Assembly: GCA_002721305.1 (NCBI GenBank)
Contig: PBKA01000006.1
Location: forward strand, 124,001 to 188,000
Length of the DNA: 64,000 nucleotides
Direction of reading: 5' to 3'
Source of the DNA: Acidimicrobiaceae bacterium
GTDB taxonomy: Bacteria > Actinomycetota > Acidimicrobiia > Acidimicrobiales > Poriferisodalaceae
Under the pieces are notes generated by a model. The model was not told the origin of the DNA. It saw only the letters and a list, made by a program, of their open reading frames with translations, and did no database searches. Each line of letters begins with the position of its first letter. The stretch's first letter is position 1. The position numbers and the translations under genes are program-made. Positions 35,995 to 44,804 of the stretch are shown one piece after another.

Positions 35995-36456
35995 ATGACT
36001 GTTCACGACATGCACTTAGAGGTTTCAAAGGAAATCAATGCTTCGCCCGAGAAGGTGTACTCACTTGTGAGTGATCTGGCACGTATGGGCGAATGGAGCA
36101 CAGAGAATATCGGCGGGGAATGGATTAGTGGCGCCCCCGGCGAAGTTGGTTCGCGGTTTCTCGGCACCAATCGAATCAAAGCCTTTGAATGGTCAGTCCC
36201 AGTGGAAGTCACAATTGCCGAGCCAGGTCATTGCTTTGAGTTTGTCGCGGCGCCTGATGATGGACCTTTTGTCCGCTGGACATATCAATTAGCTGAAACG
36301 TCTTCGGGGACCGAATTGACCGAGATTTGGGACGTCATGGCCCTACCACCATCGCTTGCGAAACTTGACGACGACGGCCTTACGGGTCGGAAAGCCGCGG
36401 TTCGAGGAACGATTGAGGCGACCCTCGAGGGGATTAAGACAAGCGCAGAGCAATGA
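35995..36456 (+). CDS. SRPBCC/polyketide-cyclase family protein
   Basis: A 153-residue START-like protein. It opens LEVSKEINASPEKVYSLVSDL, then MGEWSTENIGGEW, the typical alternating strand and helix pattern of SRPBCC ligand-binding proteins, ending in a long C-terminal helix. It could bind a hydrophobic intermediate of this block. It overlaps the next acyl-CoA dehydrogenase by 4 bp. Specific function unknown. Confidence 0.82.
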   Translation: MTVHDMHLEVSKEINASPEKVYSLVSDLARMGEWSTENIGGEWISGAPGEVGSRFLGTNRIKAFEWSVPVEVTIAEPGHCFEFVAAPDDGPFVRWTYQLAETSSGTELTEIWDVMALPPSLAKLDDDGLTGRKAAVRGTIEATLEGIKTSAEQ

Positions 36457-37712
36457 GCAGCAGCACTGCTGATGCGGTCGCGGAGGCCGCCGCGTGGCTA
36501 GAAAGCCACCCACCCGCCGGGGACAAAAAGTTGTGGTTGGAGGCTTTGGTTGATTCTGGGTGGGCTGCTCCCAGCTGGCCCAAAGCGTGGTACGGCAGGG
36601 GTCTTTCGTCTGCGGACGCTCGGGCGACGGACGCCGTCTTTCGAAGCGCGGCCGGAAACAGTCTCGTTAATGAGGATTCCGCATCAAATGATTCTGTTCT
36701 CGGACGAGGACTCCAGGGCTGGGGCCAAGACGTCGTCAACCTCTGGGCCGCCACCATTGCCTCCCATGCCAGTGACGCACTGAAAGAAAAAGTCCTTCGC
36801 GGTCTGATGCTCGGTGAAATCGCAATGTGTCTGTTGTACAGCGAGCCCTCAGCAGGGTCGGACCTTGCCGGAGTCCGAACTAGCGCTGTCCGCGACGGCG
36901 ATGAATGGATAGTCAACGGCCAGAAAGTATGGACGTCAGGTGGTCGCCACGCCGACTACGCGTTCCTCATAGCGCGCACCGACCTTGATCAGCCTAAACA
37001 TCGGGGTTTGTCTTTCTTCCTGATCCCAATGAAGCAGGAAGGTATCGAGGTTCGGCCACTGCGTCAGGCAACCGGCGATTCACGTTTTAATGAAGTCTTT
37101 CTCACCGACGCCCGGGTGCCAAACGACAACATGCTCGGTGATCTCAATGAGGGTTGGTGGGTGTTGACGTCGGCCCTGGCTTACGAACGGTCAGCGATGG
37201 GTGCGACCCAACAAAGAGATTCATCAGAACCGTTGCAGGGTGCCCGTGAGGTAGGTAGCGAAGCGCCAGCACCGGTTCCGGATTTGTCATTGACGGCCCT
37301 TGCTCAACGCCGCGGCCGCAATTCCGAGCCAGAACTTCGGCAACGCCTGATGAAGCTCCACTCCTGGCGGGTACTCAACGAATGGAATAATCGGCGCGCA
37401 AAGGCCGCTATCGAGCAGGGAACCATGACTCCGATCGTCTCGTTAGGCAAACTGGCGATGTCACGCATGCTCCATTACGCCGGTCGATTACAAGCCGACA
37501 TATTGGGTGCAGAGGCAACGTTGGCTGGGTCCGCATCAGATGACGCTGCAGACGCAACATATTCAATGTTGAATGCCTATTTCACATCGATTGGCGGCGG
37601 GACAGATCAGATACAACGCAACATCATTGGGGAGCGAATATTAGGACTTCCCAAAGAACCCGAGATCGATAAGGGTCGCTCATTTCGCGAGGTACTCAAC
37701 GCTAACCAGTGA
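36453..37712 (+). CDS. Acyl-CoA dehydrogenase (first of a pair)
   Basis: A 419-residue flavoprotein. The signature YSEPSAGSDLAG is near residue 128 and VNGQKVWTSGG near 152. The C-terminal GGGTDQIQRNIIGERILGLPKEP is the usual FAD-binding/oligomer end. It is closely similar in layout to the dehydrogenase at 43548, suggesting a heteromeric pair as in FadE26/27-type systems. It oxidises an acyl-CoA to enoyl-CoA with ETF as acceptor. It begins within the end of the SRPBCC gene. Confidence 0.9.
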   Translation: MSSSTADAVAEAAAWLESHPPAGDKKLWLEALVDSGWAAPSWPKAWYGRGLSSADARATDAVFRSAAGNSLVNEDSASNDSVLGRGLQGWGQDVVNLWAATIASHASDALKEKVLRGLMLGEIAMCLLYSEPSAGSDLAGVRTSAVRDGDEWIVNGQKVWTSGGRHADYAFLIARTDLDQPKHRGLSFFLIPMKQEGIEVRPLRQATGDSRFNEVFLTDARVPNDNMLGDLNEGWWVLTSALAYERSAMGATQQRDSSEPLQGAREVGSEAPAPVPDLSLTALAQRRGRNSEPELRQRLMKLHSWRVLNEWNNRRAKAAIEQGTMTPIVSLGKLAMSRMLHYAGRLQADILGAEATLAGSASDDAADATYSMLNAYFTSIGGGTDQIQRNIIGERILGLPKEPEIDKGRSFREVLNANQ

Positions 37713-37761
37713 TCGACTTGCCGGATTAGAACTTTTGTGATTCCGTCGCCCGCGGTGCTTT

Positions 37762-38598
37762 TTGTCCGATACGGTTCGCTACGTGCCGGACAAGTATTTC
37801 GAAATTGCTGGGACTGCGATCCTTGTTCACCACCGAGGGGAAACGACTCTCCCAGGTTCCCCTCCCCCGTTGGAACGCGGTCAAACAATCCTGTTTCTGC
37901 ACGACGCGGGCGCCAATGGCAACTCCTTTGCTTCCGTTATGGACGCGTTAGCGGAGGACCACTCGCCGGTCAGCTTCGATTTCCCTGGGCATGGTCGCAG
38001 CGGCTCCCTTGACAGCCTCGCCTCGATCGAGGAATTCGCACAACACACCGAAGAGCTGCTCCGGGAGTGGGACGTTGGGTCTTTGGTGGTGGTCGGTGAA
38101 GGACTTGGGGCCGCCGTCGGTCTGGAACTCACGAAACGCCAGCAGGTAACGGTGGATGCTCTCATCTGCATCGGGACAGTGGGCCCTGACGCAGATCTAA
38201 CAGAGGAGATCAAAGAACTAGAACTTATTACCGCGGGCAAGGCCCGGCGAAACTTCGACACAAGCGGGTATGCCCCTGAACCTGACGAAAAGGTGCTTCG
38301 CGAAGCCTTCGCGCAGTGGGTCAAAACCGATCCAAGAGCAACCTTGGGTGCGCGAAGAGCTCAACGCTCCTGGAACGCTGAAGCCGAGTTAAGCGGTATA
38401 GGAACCCCCACGTTGGTTGTCATAGGCGAACACAGCGAATCCGCGTCACGCGAATCAAGTGAGGGTCTCGTGCGTGACCTTGCGGATGCATCGGTGGAGA
38501 CACTCCCCGGTGCTGGACGTCACGGGGCAATCGAACAGCCACAGTCTTTGGCCGCCGTGATCGCTCGAACGATTAACAGCCTAGGTTTGTCATCGTGA
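37762..38598 (+). CDS. Alpha/beta-hydrolase fold protein lacking the nucleophile serine
   Basis: A 278-residue alpha/beta-hydrolase. The oxyanion-loop strand LFLHDAGANGNSF is near residue 45, and a late His is in GAGRHGAIEQ near 255. The nucleophile elbow reads VVGEGLGAA where G-x-S-x-G is expected, so the serine is a glycine, and the acid position (VIGEHSE) is also weak. It may be a non-hydrolytic member. Start is TTG; no good ribosome-binding site is visible. Overlaps the thiolase gene by 4 bp. Confidence 0.78.
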   Translation: MSDTVRYVPDKYFEIAGTAILVHHRGETTLPGSPPPLERGQTILFLHDAGANGNSFASVMDALAEDHSPVSFDFPGHGRSGSLDSLASIEEFAQHTEELLREWDVGSLVVVGEGLGAAVGLELTKRQQVTVDALICIGTVGPDADLTEEIKELELITAGKARRNFDTSGYAPEPDEKVLREAFAQWVKTDPRATLGARRAQRSWNAEAELSGIGTPTLVVIGEHSESASRESSEGLVRDLADASVETLPGAGRHGAIEQPQSLAAVIARTINSLGLSS

Positions 38599-39767
38599 GC
38601 AGCAATCCGTTCCCCATGAACACCGCCATAGTTGGCGTGTACGAACATCCGAGTCGCTTTTCGCCCAATAAAACCGAATTTCAAATTATGGCAGAGTGTG
38701 CGAAGGGCGCTCTCGACGATGCAGGTTTGGACCGTGCTGACGTCGACGGCCTATTTGGTGCCTCGATGTCGATGGGGATGATGGGCATTGTCGATTTGGC
38801 AGAATACCTCGATGTGCGACCCGACTATCTGGATGGCACGAACATCGGCGGATCGTCGTTCGTAGCACATGTGAGTCATGCAGCAGCAGCGATACATGCA
38901 GGCCTCTGCAACGTGGCTCTAGTGCTCTACGGATCGACTGCCGCTTCGAACGCCATGGCCATAGGAACGGGCGGCGCCGGAGAGTCAAAGAACCCGGACG
39001 CCGCGTTCACGAGTCCTTACGGCATGACCACTGTGGGTAGCTACGCGATGTACGCGAATTTACACATGAACACATACGGGACCACTAGTGAGCAGCTGGC
39101 GGAAGTTGCTATAACAATGCGCAAACACGCCGGCCTCAACCCGAACGCGAAAATGAGATCGCCTATCACGGTTGATGATGTTCTGGGCAGCCGCATGATC
39201 TCGCGACCACTCCATCTGCTGGACTGTTGCATCATCAGCGACGGAGGCGGCGCCGTCGTGCTTACGTCCCTCGAACGCGCCAGAGACTTACCCAAGCCGC
39301 CTATTCAACTCTTGGGATGTGGTGAGGCCGTTCAGCATCAGGGGGTAGGGCGGAGCGATCTACTGACAATCGCGGCGCAACAGTCCGGAGACCGAGCCTT
39401 CACTATGGCGGGGCTAGACCGTTCCGATGTTGATCTGGCAATGATTTACGACTCCTTCACCATCACCGTTCTCGCAACCCTTGAAAATCTGGGCTTTTGT
39501 GCTTTCGGAGAAGGTGGCGATTTCGTATCTGAAGGGGGAATCAGTATTGGAGGATCATTGCCGGTGAACCCGGACGGGGGTGGGTTGTCCTCAAACCACC
39601 CAGGAATGCGCGGCATATTCTTGGTGATCGAAGCTGTTAAACAGCTTCGCCAGGAATGCGACGCACGGCAAGTAGGCGATCCTGAGGTTGCATTGGCTCA
39701 CGGCACGGGCGGAACCATCGGAGACAAGCACAGCGGCGCAACACTGATTCTTGGGGTGGACAGATGA
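38595..39767 (+). CDS. Thiolase-like protein (SCP-x/Ltp2 type)
   Basis: A 390-residue thiolase-fold protein of the lipid-transfer branch. It opens AIVGVYEHPS, has GGSSFVAHVSHAAAAI near 80 where the classical thiolase nucleophile Cys would be (Ser here), and ends in LAHGTGGTIGDKHSGATLILG. Such proteins with a DUF35 partner act as retro-aldolases or condensing enzymes on acyl-CoAs. The DUF35/OB gene follows with an ATGA overlap, matching the Ltp2-DUF35 pairing. GTG start. Confidence 0.87.
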   Translation: MSSNPFPMNTAIVGVYEHPSRFSPNKTEFQIMAECAKGALDDAGLDRADVDGLFGASMSMGMMGIVDLAEYLDVRPDYLDGTNIGGSSFVAHVSHAAAAIHAGLCNVALVLYGSTAASNAMAIGTGGAGESKNPDAAFTSPYGMTTVGSYAMYANLHMNTYGTTSEQLAEVAITMRKHAGLNPNAKMRSPITVDDVLGSRMISRPLHLLDCCIISDGGGAVVLTSLERARDLPKPPIQLLGCGEAVQHQGVGRSDLLTIAAQQSGDRAFTMAGLDRSDVDLAMIYDSFTITVLATLENLGFCAFGEGGDFVSEGGISIGGSLPVNPDGGGLSSNHPGMRGIFLVIEAVKQLRQECDARQVGDPEVALAHGTGGTIGDKHSGATLILGVDR

Positions 39768-40186
39768 ATGCCATAAACCATCCAGCTCCTTATGCGAGCT
39801 GGGAAACGCGCGGTTACTGGGAAGGCACCGGGCGGAACGAGCTAGTGCTCCAGAGGTGCCGGAAATGCACGCTCGTGCAACATCGGCCTCGAGGGCTGTG
39901 TGCCCATTGTCTGGAAAGCGAACATCTTGAACATTTCGTGGGAACCGGTGAGGGCGAGATCTACACGTTCACAATCACCGAGCAAAATCAGGCTCGAGGG
40001 TTTGCTCAAGCTTGCCCCTACATAATGGCTTATGTGACTCTGGATGAAGGCCCTCGAATCTTGACCGTCATAGTCGATTGTGACCCTGACGATGTTGGCA
40101 TCGGAGCACGTGTAACTGCGAAGTATGTCAAGCAAGAACGTGATGATGGCGAGGTATTCGCCGTTCCGGTTTTCGAACTGAGTTGA
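39764..40186 (+). CDS. Zn-ribbon/OB-fold (DUF35) acyl-CoA-associated protein
   Basis: A 140-residue protein with a rubredoxin-like zinc ribbon (CRKC...CAHC, residues ~30-50) followed by an OB-fold domain with GEGEIYTFTITEQNQ. It overlaps the thiolase-like gene by 4 bp and should form a complex with it, as DUF35 proteins do with Ltp2-type aldolases. Confidence 0.87.
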   Translation: MNAINHPAPYASWETRGYWEGTGRNELVLQRCRKCTLVQHRPRGLCAHCLESEHLEHFVGTGEGEIYTFTITEQNQARGFAQACPYIMAYVTLDEGPRILTVIVDCDPDDVGIGARVTAKYVKQERDDGEVFAVPVFELS

Positions 40187-40196
40187 CACGAGCAGC

Positions 40197-40841
40197 ATGC
40201 GGCTAGATCTCCACACCCACTCCATCAAATCTGACGACGGGCGAGCCAAGGTCGAAAACTACTGTCAGTGGATCCTTAAGAAAGAATTACCGCTCGACGG
40301 CTTCGTCCTAACAGAACACCGCCAATTTGACGCTGAGTCCGACTATCGACATTTGGAAGATCAGTACGGCTTGGTCATCATGAAAGCAAGCGAAGTCGAG
40401 ACCGATTTCGGTCATGTGTTGGTCTTCGGCGTCAACGATGACTTGTTAGGGGCGTTGGATTTCACCGATGTACGTCTCCCCCTAGAGGTTGTTCTAGAGG
40501 AAAGCAGTAAAGCTGGCGCCTTTGCTGCTCCGTGCCACCCTGGACGAAAGCGGGTCGGCCTATTCGCTCACTATGAGGAACGGGGAACCGTCACAGGCGT
40601 TCACACCGTAGAAGTGCTCAACGGCGGCTCGATTCCCGGCGAAGACGAATGGTCGCTTGAGATGGCAGAAAAACTCGATTACAAGGGTTTCGGCGGTAGT
40701 GATAGTCACGTTGTGAGTCGAATTGGTTACTGTGCCACAGACTTTCCCGGTCAAGAAATCCCTGATATTCACTCACTGGTAGACGCTCTACACGCCGGCA
40801 ACTTCTCAGCTGTGTCTATGCGACCGGCCGCAACCTCTTAG
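40197..40841 (+). CDS. PHP-domain metal-dependent phosphoesterase-like protein
   Basis: A 214-residue protein with the PHP opening LDLHTHSIKSDD (HxH metal motif) near residue 4. Further ligands appear in LTEHRQFD, KASEVETDFGHVLV, PCHPGRKR and GGSDSHV. The order fits the histidinol-phosphatase-like or DNA-polymerase-type PHP fold. Substrate unknown. It ends in TAG, overlapping by 4 bp the convergent ADP-ribosylglycohydrolase gene. Confidence 0.82.
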   Translation: MRLDLHTHSIKSDDGRAKVENYCQWILKKELPLDGFVLTEHRQFDAESDYRHLEDQYGLVIMKASEVETDFGHVLVFGVNDDLLGALDFTDVRLPLEVVLEESSKAGAFAAPCHPGRKRVGLFAHYEERGTVTGVHTVEVLNGGSIPGEDEWSLEMAEKLDYKGFGGSDSHVVSRIGYCATDFPGQEIPDIHSLVDALHAGNFSAVSMRPAATS

Positions 40842-41923
40842 TTCAAAAGCGCCGACGTCCTTGTGGCTAGTTCGTCCAAACTCAGATCAGAGATGCCGCT
40901 AAGGCTTGTTCGAACGGTGCCGTTCCAGGGGGTCAGCCATTCCTCTGAAATTTGCTCTCCACCGAGTCCCCAGAGGCCGCCGACCGTGGCTCCGTTGCAG
41001 TCGGTGTCCCATCCGGCTGTGACGGTCTCACCGACGGCTGCACCGAAGTCGTTGGAATTTCTGGCCAAACCCCAAGCGACCAGTGCCAAGTTGTTGACTG
41101 TATGCACGGGCGACATGCCCTCAAATGCCGCATGGATCCGCGCGGCGTTCGGACTTGAGGCCTCGGATAGGCCTAGCGATATGGCCTTTGCGCATTCCGA
41201 ATCAGAAGGTAGGAAGTCAGCAGCGGTCTCGATGGCGTTTGCGGGCCTCAATCCACCACCTATTAAGGCGCCCGCGACCGCTACTGCTACTGCTCCGTGT
41301 ATACCTTCGCCACGGTGACTCAACGCAGCGTCGCGTTCTGCCATGCTCGCGGCTTGATCAGGGTCGCCTGGATTGATCCATCCGTAGAGATCAGCTCTGA
41401 TTTGAGCTCCTATCCACTCGTTGTACTGGTTGTCGCTGCACTCAGCTAGATCGATAGCCGGCTCGGCTCCAGACGGGTACCTCATCCCCGCGCCTGCGAG
41501 GAGTTTGGCGTACGCCTCGCGTTCCGCTGTGAAGACCATGGCCCCAGGTAAATAACGCAGCCAGATCCGCCCGACATCGGCCGTCGTAAAATCGCGTCCG
41601 TATTCTTCAATTAGCAGCAATGAGGTCACGGTGTAGTTGATGTCGTCATCTGGAATCGCATGTGACATCAGTCCACGGCAGGCGCCAGGATGGTCAACAT
41701 GGTCGTCTATTTCCGGAGCGAAGGGCACGTAGTCCCTTAGCGGAAACGCTTCAACCGCAGTCAAATAGTCTTCAAGTTTCAGCGGCCCCTTACGCATGGA
41801 CATTTGCTCGATTGGCTTTCCCAACATGCATCCACTGATCCTGCCGGCCCAAGCATTTCTGATACGGGCCTGGTACTCCTTCTCGATCTTCTCCGCCATA
41901 GAAGTAATCATTACCGGATTCAA
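40838..41923 (-). CDS. ADP-ribosylglycohydrolase family protein
   Basis: A 361-residue ARH-family protein, which normally removes ADP-ribose from proteins or small acceptors using two metal ions. GRISGCMLGKPIE opens the fold near residue 28; metal ligands are in DDDINYT (~96) and the C-terminal GWDTDCNGATVG (~310). Only minus-strand gene inside an otherwise plus-strand block, so probably separately regulated. Substrate not known; it may act on a metabolite. Confidence 0.86.
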   Translation of the reverse strand: MNPVMITSMAEKIEKEYQARIRNAWAGRISGCMLGKPIEQMSMRKGPLKLEDYLTAVEAFPLRDYVPFAPEIDDHVDHPGACRGLMSHAIPDDDINYTVTSLLLIEEYGRDFTTADVGRIWLRYLPGAMVFTAEREAYAKLLAGAGMRYPSGAEPAIDLAECSDNQYNEWIGAQIRADLYGWINPGDPDQAASMAERDAALSHRGEGIHGAVAVAVAGALIGGGLRPANAIETAADFLPSDSECAKAISLGLSEASSPNAARIHAAFEGMSPVHTVNNLALVAWGLARNSNDFGAAVGETVTAGWDTDCNGATVGGLWGLGGEQISEEWLTPWNGTVRTSLSGISDLSLDELATRTSALLN

Positions 41924-42004
41924 CCAACTTTGCCGTTGAGTGATATTTTCGGACGAGAAGATGTTTCATTAAGTCCTCGGTCGAGTGGGAGCAGAATAAG
42001 GTCG

Positions 42005-42460
42005 ATGGAGATGGACAAACCAGACCTCAACCTCGCAGCGATACGAGACCAGTGGGTCGGCGTCGAGTTCGATTGGACGACCTTTGAGATGACGGCACCG
42101 AACATGGTGGCGTGGGCTGTGGCTTGCGGTGAAATGGATCCTCGCTTCATCGACCCCACCCACGCCGACTTCCAAGCGCATCCAGGGTTTACCACCCATT
42201 GCATGTCCGGACGGGTGTTCCCGAAGGACTTTCCTCAGATCGGCGGCGGGTTCGGAGTCGACGGCGGCAAGAAGGTAGAAGTTCATGCTCCGATCCGCGC
42301 TGGAGATACGCTCACTGCGACGACCACGATTGCGGATATCTTCGATAAAACCGGGCGCAGCGGGACAATGATCTTCATCGTCCAGCGTATGGAGTTCCGT
42401 AACGAATCAGGGCATCTCGTCTCAACAGTCGACTGGAAAATGATTAAGAAAGCCGATTGA
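42005..42460 (+). CDS. MaoC-like dehydratase (first of a pair)
   Basis: A 151-residue hotdog-fold protein of the FAS1-like/MaoC_dehydrat_N type, with a helical FEMTAPNMVAWAVACGEMDPRF segment region and APIRAGDTLTATTTI near 95. Start ATG 42005 or 42011 follows AAGG; the frame opens far upstream over the ADP-ribosylglycohydrolase gene, which is rejected. With the MaoC protein that follows it would form a heteromeric enoyl-CoA hydratase like ChsH1/ChsH2. Confidence 0.83.
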   Translation: MEMDKPDLNLAAIRDQWVGVEFDWTTFEMTAPNMVAWAVACGEMDPRFIDPTHADFQAHPGFTTHCMSGRVFPKDFPQIGGGFGVDGGKKVEVHAPIRAGDTLTATTTIADIFDKTGRSGTMIFIVQRMEFRNESGHLVSTVDWKMIKKAD

Positions 42461-42462
42461 GC

Positions 42463-42879
42463 ATGGGAGATGGAGTGCAATTCAGAGACGTAGAACTCGG
42501 CGACGATCTCCCCGAGGAAACTCCCGACGTTTCCATGCCTACCGTGACGGCCTTTTGCGAGGCGGCGAAACATGTGTTTGAGCGGTTTATCGACCACGAG
42601 GCGGCCCGAAAAGAAGGTTTCCCTTCCGCCATCGTCCCGGGGATCATGAGTCAAGGACTCTTGGCTGCAATGATCCATCGTTGGGCGCCGGGCTGCACCA
42701 TCCGTGAAATTGACACGGTCTTTCGGGGCGCCCTGCTGGTGGACTCTCACGTAACCATGACAGGCGCCGTGACCGACTTGAATGAGGATGACCTCAGTGT
42801 TGAGCTAGACCTTGCAATCATTGCTGAGGACGGTCGGACGGGCGTGATCGGCACCGCGCAAGTCACATTTGAGCAATAG
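42463..42879 (+). CDS. MaoC-like dehydratase (second of a pair)
   Basis: A 138-residue hotdog protein. FRDVELGDDLPEETPDVSM opens the fold and GIMSQGLLAAM near residue 60 is the hydratase helix; the catalytic Asp/His (D-x4-H) of R-hydratases is replaced here by GFPSAIVPG, so one partner may supply the catalytic site. Two bases after the previous gene; TTG 42457 is an alternative start. Confidence 0.8.
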   Translation: MGDGVQFRDVELGDDLPEETPDVSMPTVTAFCEAAKHVFERFIDHEAARKEGFPSAIVPGIMSQGLLAAMIHRWAPGCTIREIDTVFRGALLVDSHVTMTGAVTDLNEDDLSVELDLAIIAEDGRTGVIGTAQVTFEQ

Positions 42880-42892
42880 GGCAGGTACAGCA

Positions 42893-43546
42893 ATGACACT
42901 TGAGTTAACCGCAGACGAGGTTCTGACGACCACGCGGTCGGTGAGGCGTCGCCTTGATCTTGAGAGAGAGGTCGGCGAAGAGGTGTTGAGGGAGTGCCTC
43001 GCAATTGCTTTGCAAGCTCCCACCGGTTCACTTCGCCAGGACTGGCATTTCGTCGTCTCGAATGATCGAGAGCAATGTCGTGCAGTCGGCTCGGTCTACA
43101 AACAAGTGTGGACTTCGATGGTGACCGATGAATATCTCGATGCTTCCGTTTCAAGACAGGGGGCAGAGGGCGACCAGGCGTCTTGGCTCAACATGATGGG
43201 ATCGGCCCGCCATCTGGCAGAAGTGTTCCCAGAGGTTCCCGCTATTTTCGTCCCCTGCATTACCGGGAGACTCGATGGCGCTGACGCCATGAACCAAGCA
43301 GTCAAGTGGGGCTCTGTGATCCAAGCAGCGTGGAGCTTCATGCTCGCCGCGCGCAATCGCGGTTTAGGTACCTGTTGGACGACTGTGCACCTCCAGAGAG
43401 AGGCAGATGTAGCGGAGATTCTCGGCATTCCCTTCGACACAGTGCAACAAGTGGCTCTTAGTCCCGTTGCCTACACAAATGGCACCGACTTCAAGGCCGG
43501 ACGCAGAAAACCTTCCTCCGATTTCGTTCACGTTAATGGCTGGTGA
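42893..43546 (+). CDS. Nitroreductase family FMN oxidoreductase
   Basis: A 217-residue nitroreductase-fold flavoprotein. TTRSVRRRLDLEREV and LAIALQAPTGSLRQDWHFVVV-like text cover the FMN-phosphate site near the N-terminus; LAARNRGLGTCWTT near 160 and a proximal GIPFDTVQQVALSPVAY end the core. The family reduces nitro, quinone or enone substrates with NAD(P)H. Start ATG 42893 has an AGG site. Substrate unknown. Confidence 0.88.
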   Translation: MTLELTADEVLTTTRSVRRRLDLEREVGEEVLRECLAIALQAPTGSLRQDWHFVVSNDREQCRAVGSVYKQVWTSMVTDEYLDASVSRQGAEGDQASWLNMMGSARHLAEVFPEVPAIFVPCITGRLDGADAMNQAVKWGSVIQAAWSFMLAARNRGLGTCWTTVHLQREADVAEILGIPFDTVQQVALSPVAYTNGTDFKAGRRKPSSDFVHVNGW

Positions 43547-43547
43547 T

Positions 43548-44759
43548 ATGAACCGAGAGCCTCGCTACACAGAGGAGATGCGAGAGTGGGTCAACGAGCG
43601 GTGGGACCCCGCGGGCGACCTGGTGGGCTGGCGAACCGAACTGGCGCGAAGTGGTTGGGGTAACCCCTCTTGGCCTACCGAGTGGTTCGGTCGGAACCTT
43701 CCCCCTTCAAGTGAGGCGGTCTGTCGGCAAATTCTCCACGACGCCGGTGCGGTAGGGATGGCCTCGGGTGTCAGCACGTATTTGGTGGCACCGACGTTGT
43801 TGGAGTGGGCGACCGATGAACAAAGGGACCAGTTTCTTTTGCCGATTTTGACCGGTGCTCATAAATGGTGCCAGTTGTTCAGCGAGCCGGGCGCTGGCTC
43901 CGACCTCGCCAGTTTGGCAACCCGTGCTGAACGAGATGGAGACGAATGGGTCATCTCGGGTCAGAAGGTGTGGAACTCCGGGGCCCAAAAGGCCGATTTT
44001 GGAATTCTCCTCGCGCGAACCAACAACGACTCATCAAAGCATCAAGGCATTTCGTTCTTTCTGATTCCGATGCAACAAGCGGCCGTAGAGGTGCGTCCCC
44101 TCCATCAAATGAACGGCCATTCGTCGTTCAATGAAGTTTTCCTGGATGAGGCACGAGTTCCCGCCGCAAACTTGATTTCCCAGGAAGGTGATGGATGGCG
44201 AGTTGCCCTCACCACACTCGCCCACGAACGCAGTGCCGTCGCCACTCCTCGCCCCAAATTCCCCGTGAACGAAAGCCCTCTAGTCAAAGCGGCGAAACGG
44301 GAAGCAGACGAGTACTTCGCAACGTATAGCTGGTATCCGCAACGCGCTGGGCGACCGAAGTTAGTCCTCCCCCAAGCCCGTAACTTAGGCAGGCAAAACG
44401 ATCCTCTCGTTAGAAACCTCGTGGCGCAAATCGAAGAACTTCGCCGCACATCTGTCTGGACCACCAAAAGGGCAAGTGCTGCCCGACGTGCGGGCCGGCC
44501 ACCGGGTCCGGAGGGATCCGTGGCAAAACTGAACATGAGCGTCACAGCCAAGAAGAGCGCCCGGGCGCATTCGACGATTCTTGGGACACATGGCGTATTA
44601 ACTGGTACGAGTGTGACGCCAAATGAGCTAATCGCTGAGGTGCTTGTTTCAACCCCAGCGCAATCAATCGCCGGCGGTACGGACGAAATTCAGAAAAACA
44701 TAATCGGTGAACGTGTTCTCGGCCTTCCCAAAGAACCCAAGGGAAACACTGACGAATAA
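43548..44759 (+). CDS. Acyl-CoA dehydrogenase (second of a pair)
   Basis: A 403-residue acyl-CoA dehydrogenase with FSEPGAGSDLAS near residue 110 and ISGQKVWNSGA near 133. The C-terminus GGTDEIQKNIIGERVLGLPKEP nearly repeats that of the gene at 36453. One of the two may lack the catalytic Glu, as in heterotetrameric ChsE1/E2; I could not assign it by eye. The start overlaps nothing; ATG 43536 would overlap the nitroreductase by 11 bp. Confidence 0.9.
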   Translation: MNREPRYTEEMREWVNERWDPAGDLVGWRTELARSGWGNPSWPTEWFGRNLPPSSEAVCRQILHDAGAVGMASGVSTYLVAPTLLEWATDEQRDQFLLPILTGAHKWCQLFSEPGAGSDLASLATRAERDGDEWVISGQKVWNSGAQKADFGILLARTNNDSSKHQGISFFLIPMQQAAVEVRPLHQMNGHSSFNEVFLDEARVPAANLISQEGDGWRVALTTLAHERSAVATPRPKFPVNESPLVKAAKREADEYFATYSWYPQRAGRPKLVLPQARNLGRQNDPLVRNLVAQIEELRRTSVWTTKRASAARRAGRPPGPEGSVAKLNMSVTAKKSARAHSTILGTHGVLTGTSVTPNELIAEVLVSTPAQSIAGGTDEIQKNIIGERVLGLPKEPKGNTDE

Positions 44760-44804
44760 GATGATGCTGCTTCCGTTCGGAGGCACCCCGTCGACAGGAT
44801 TGAG

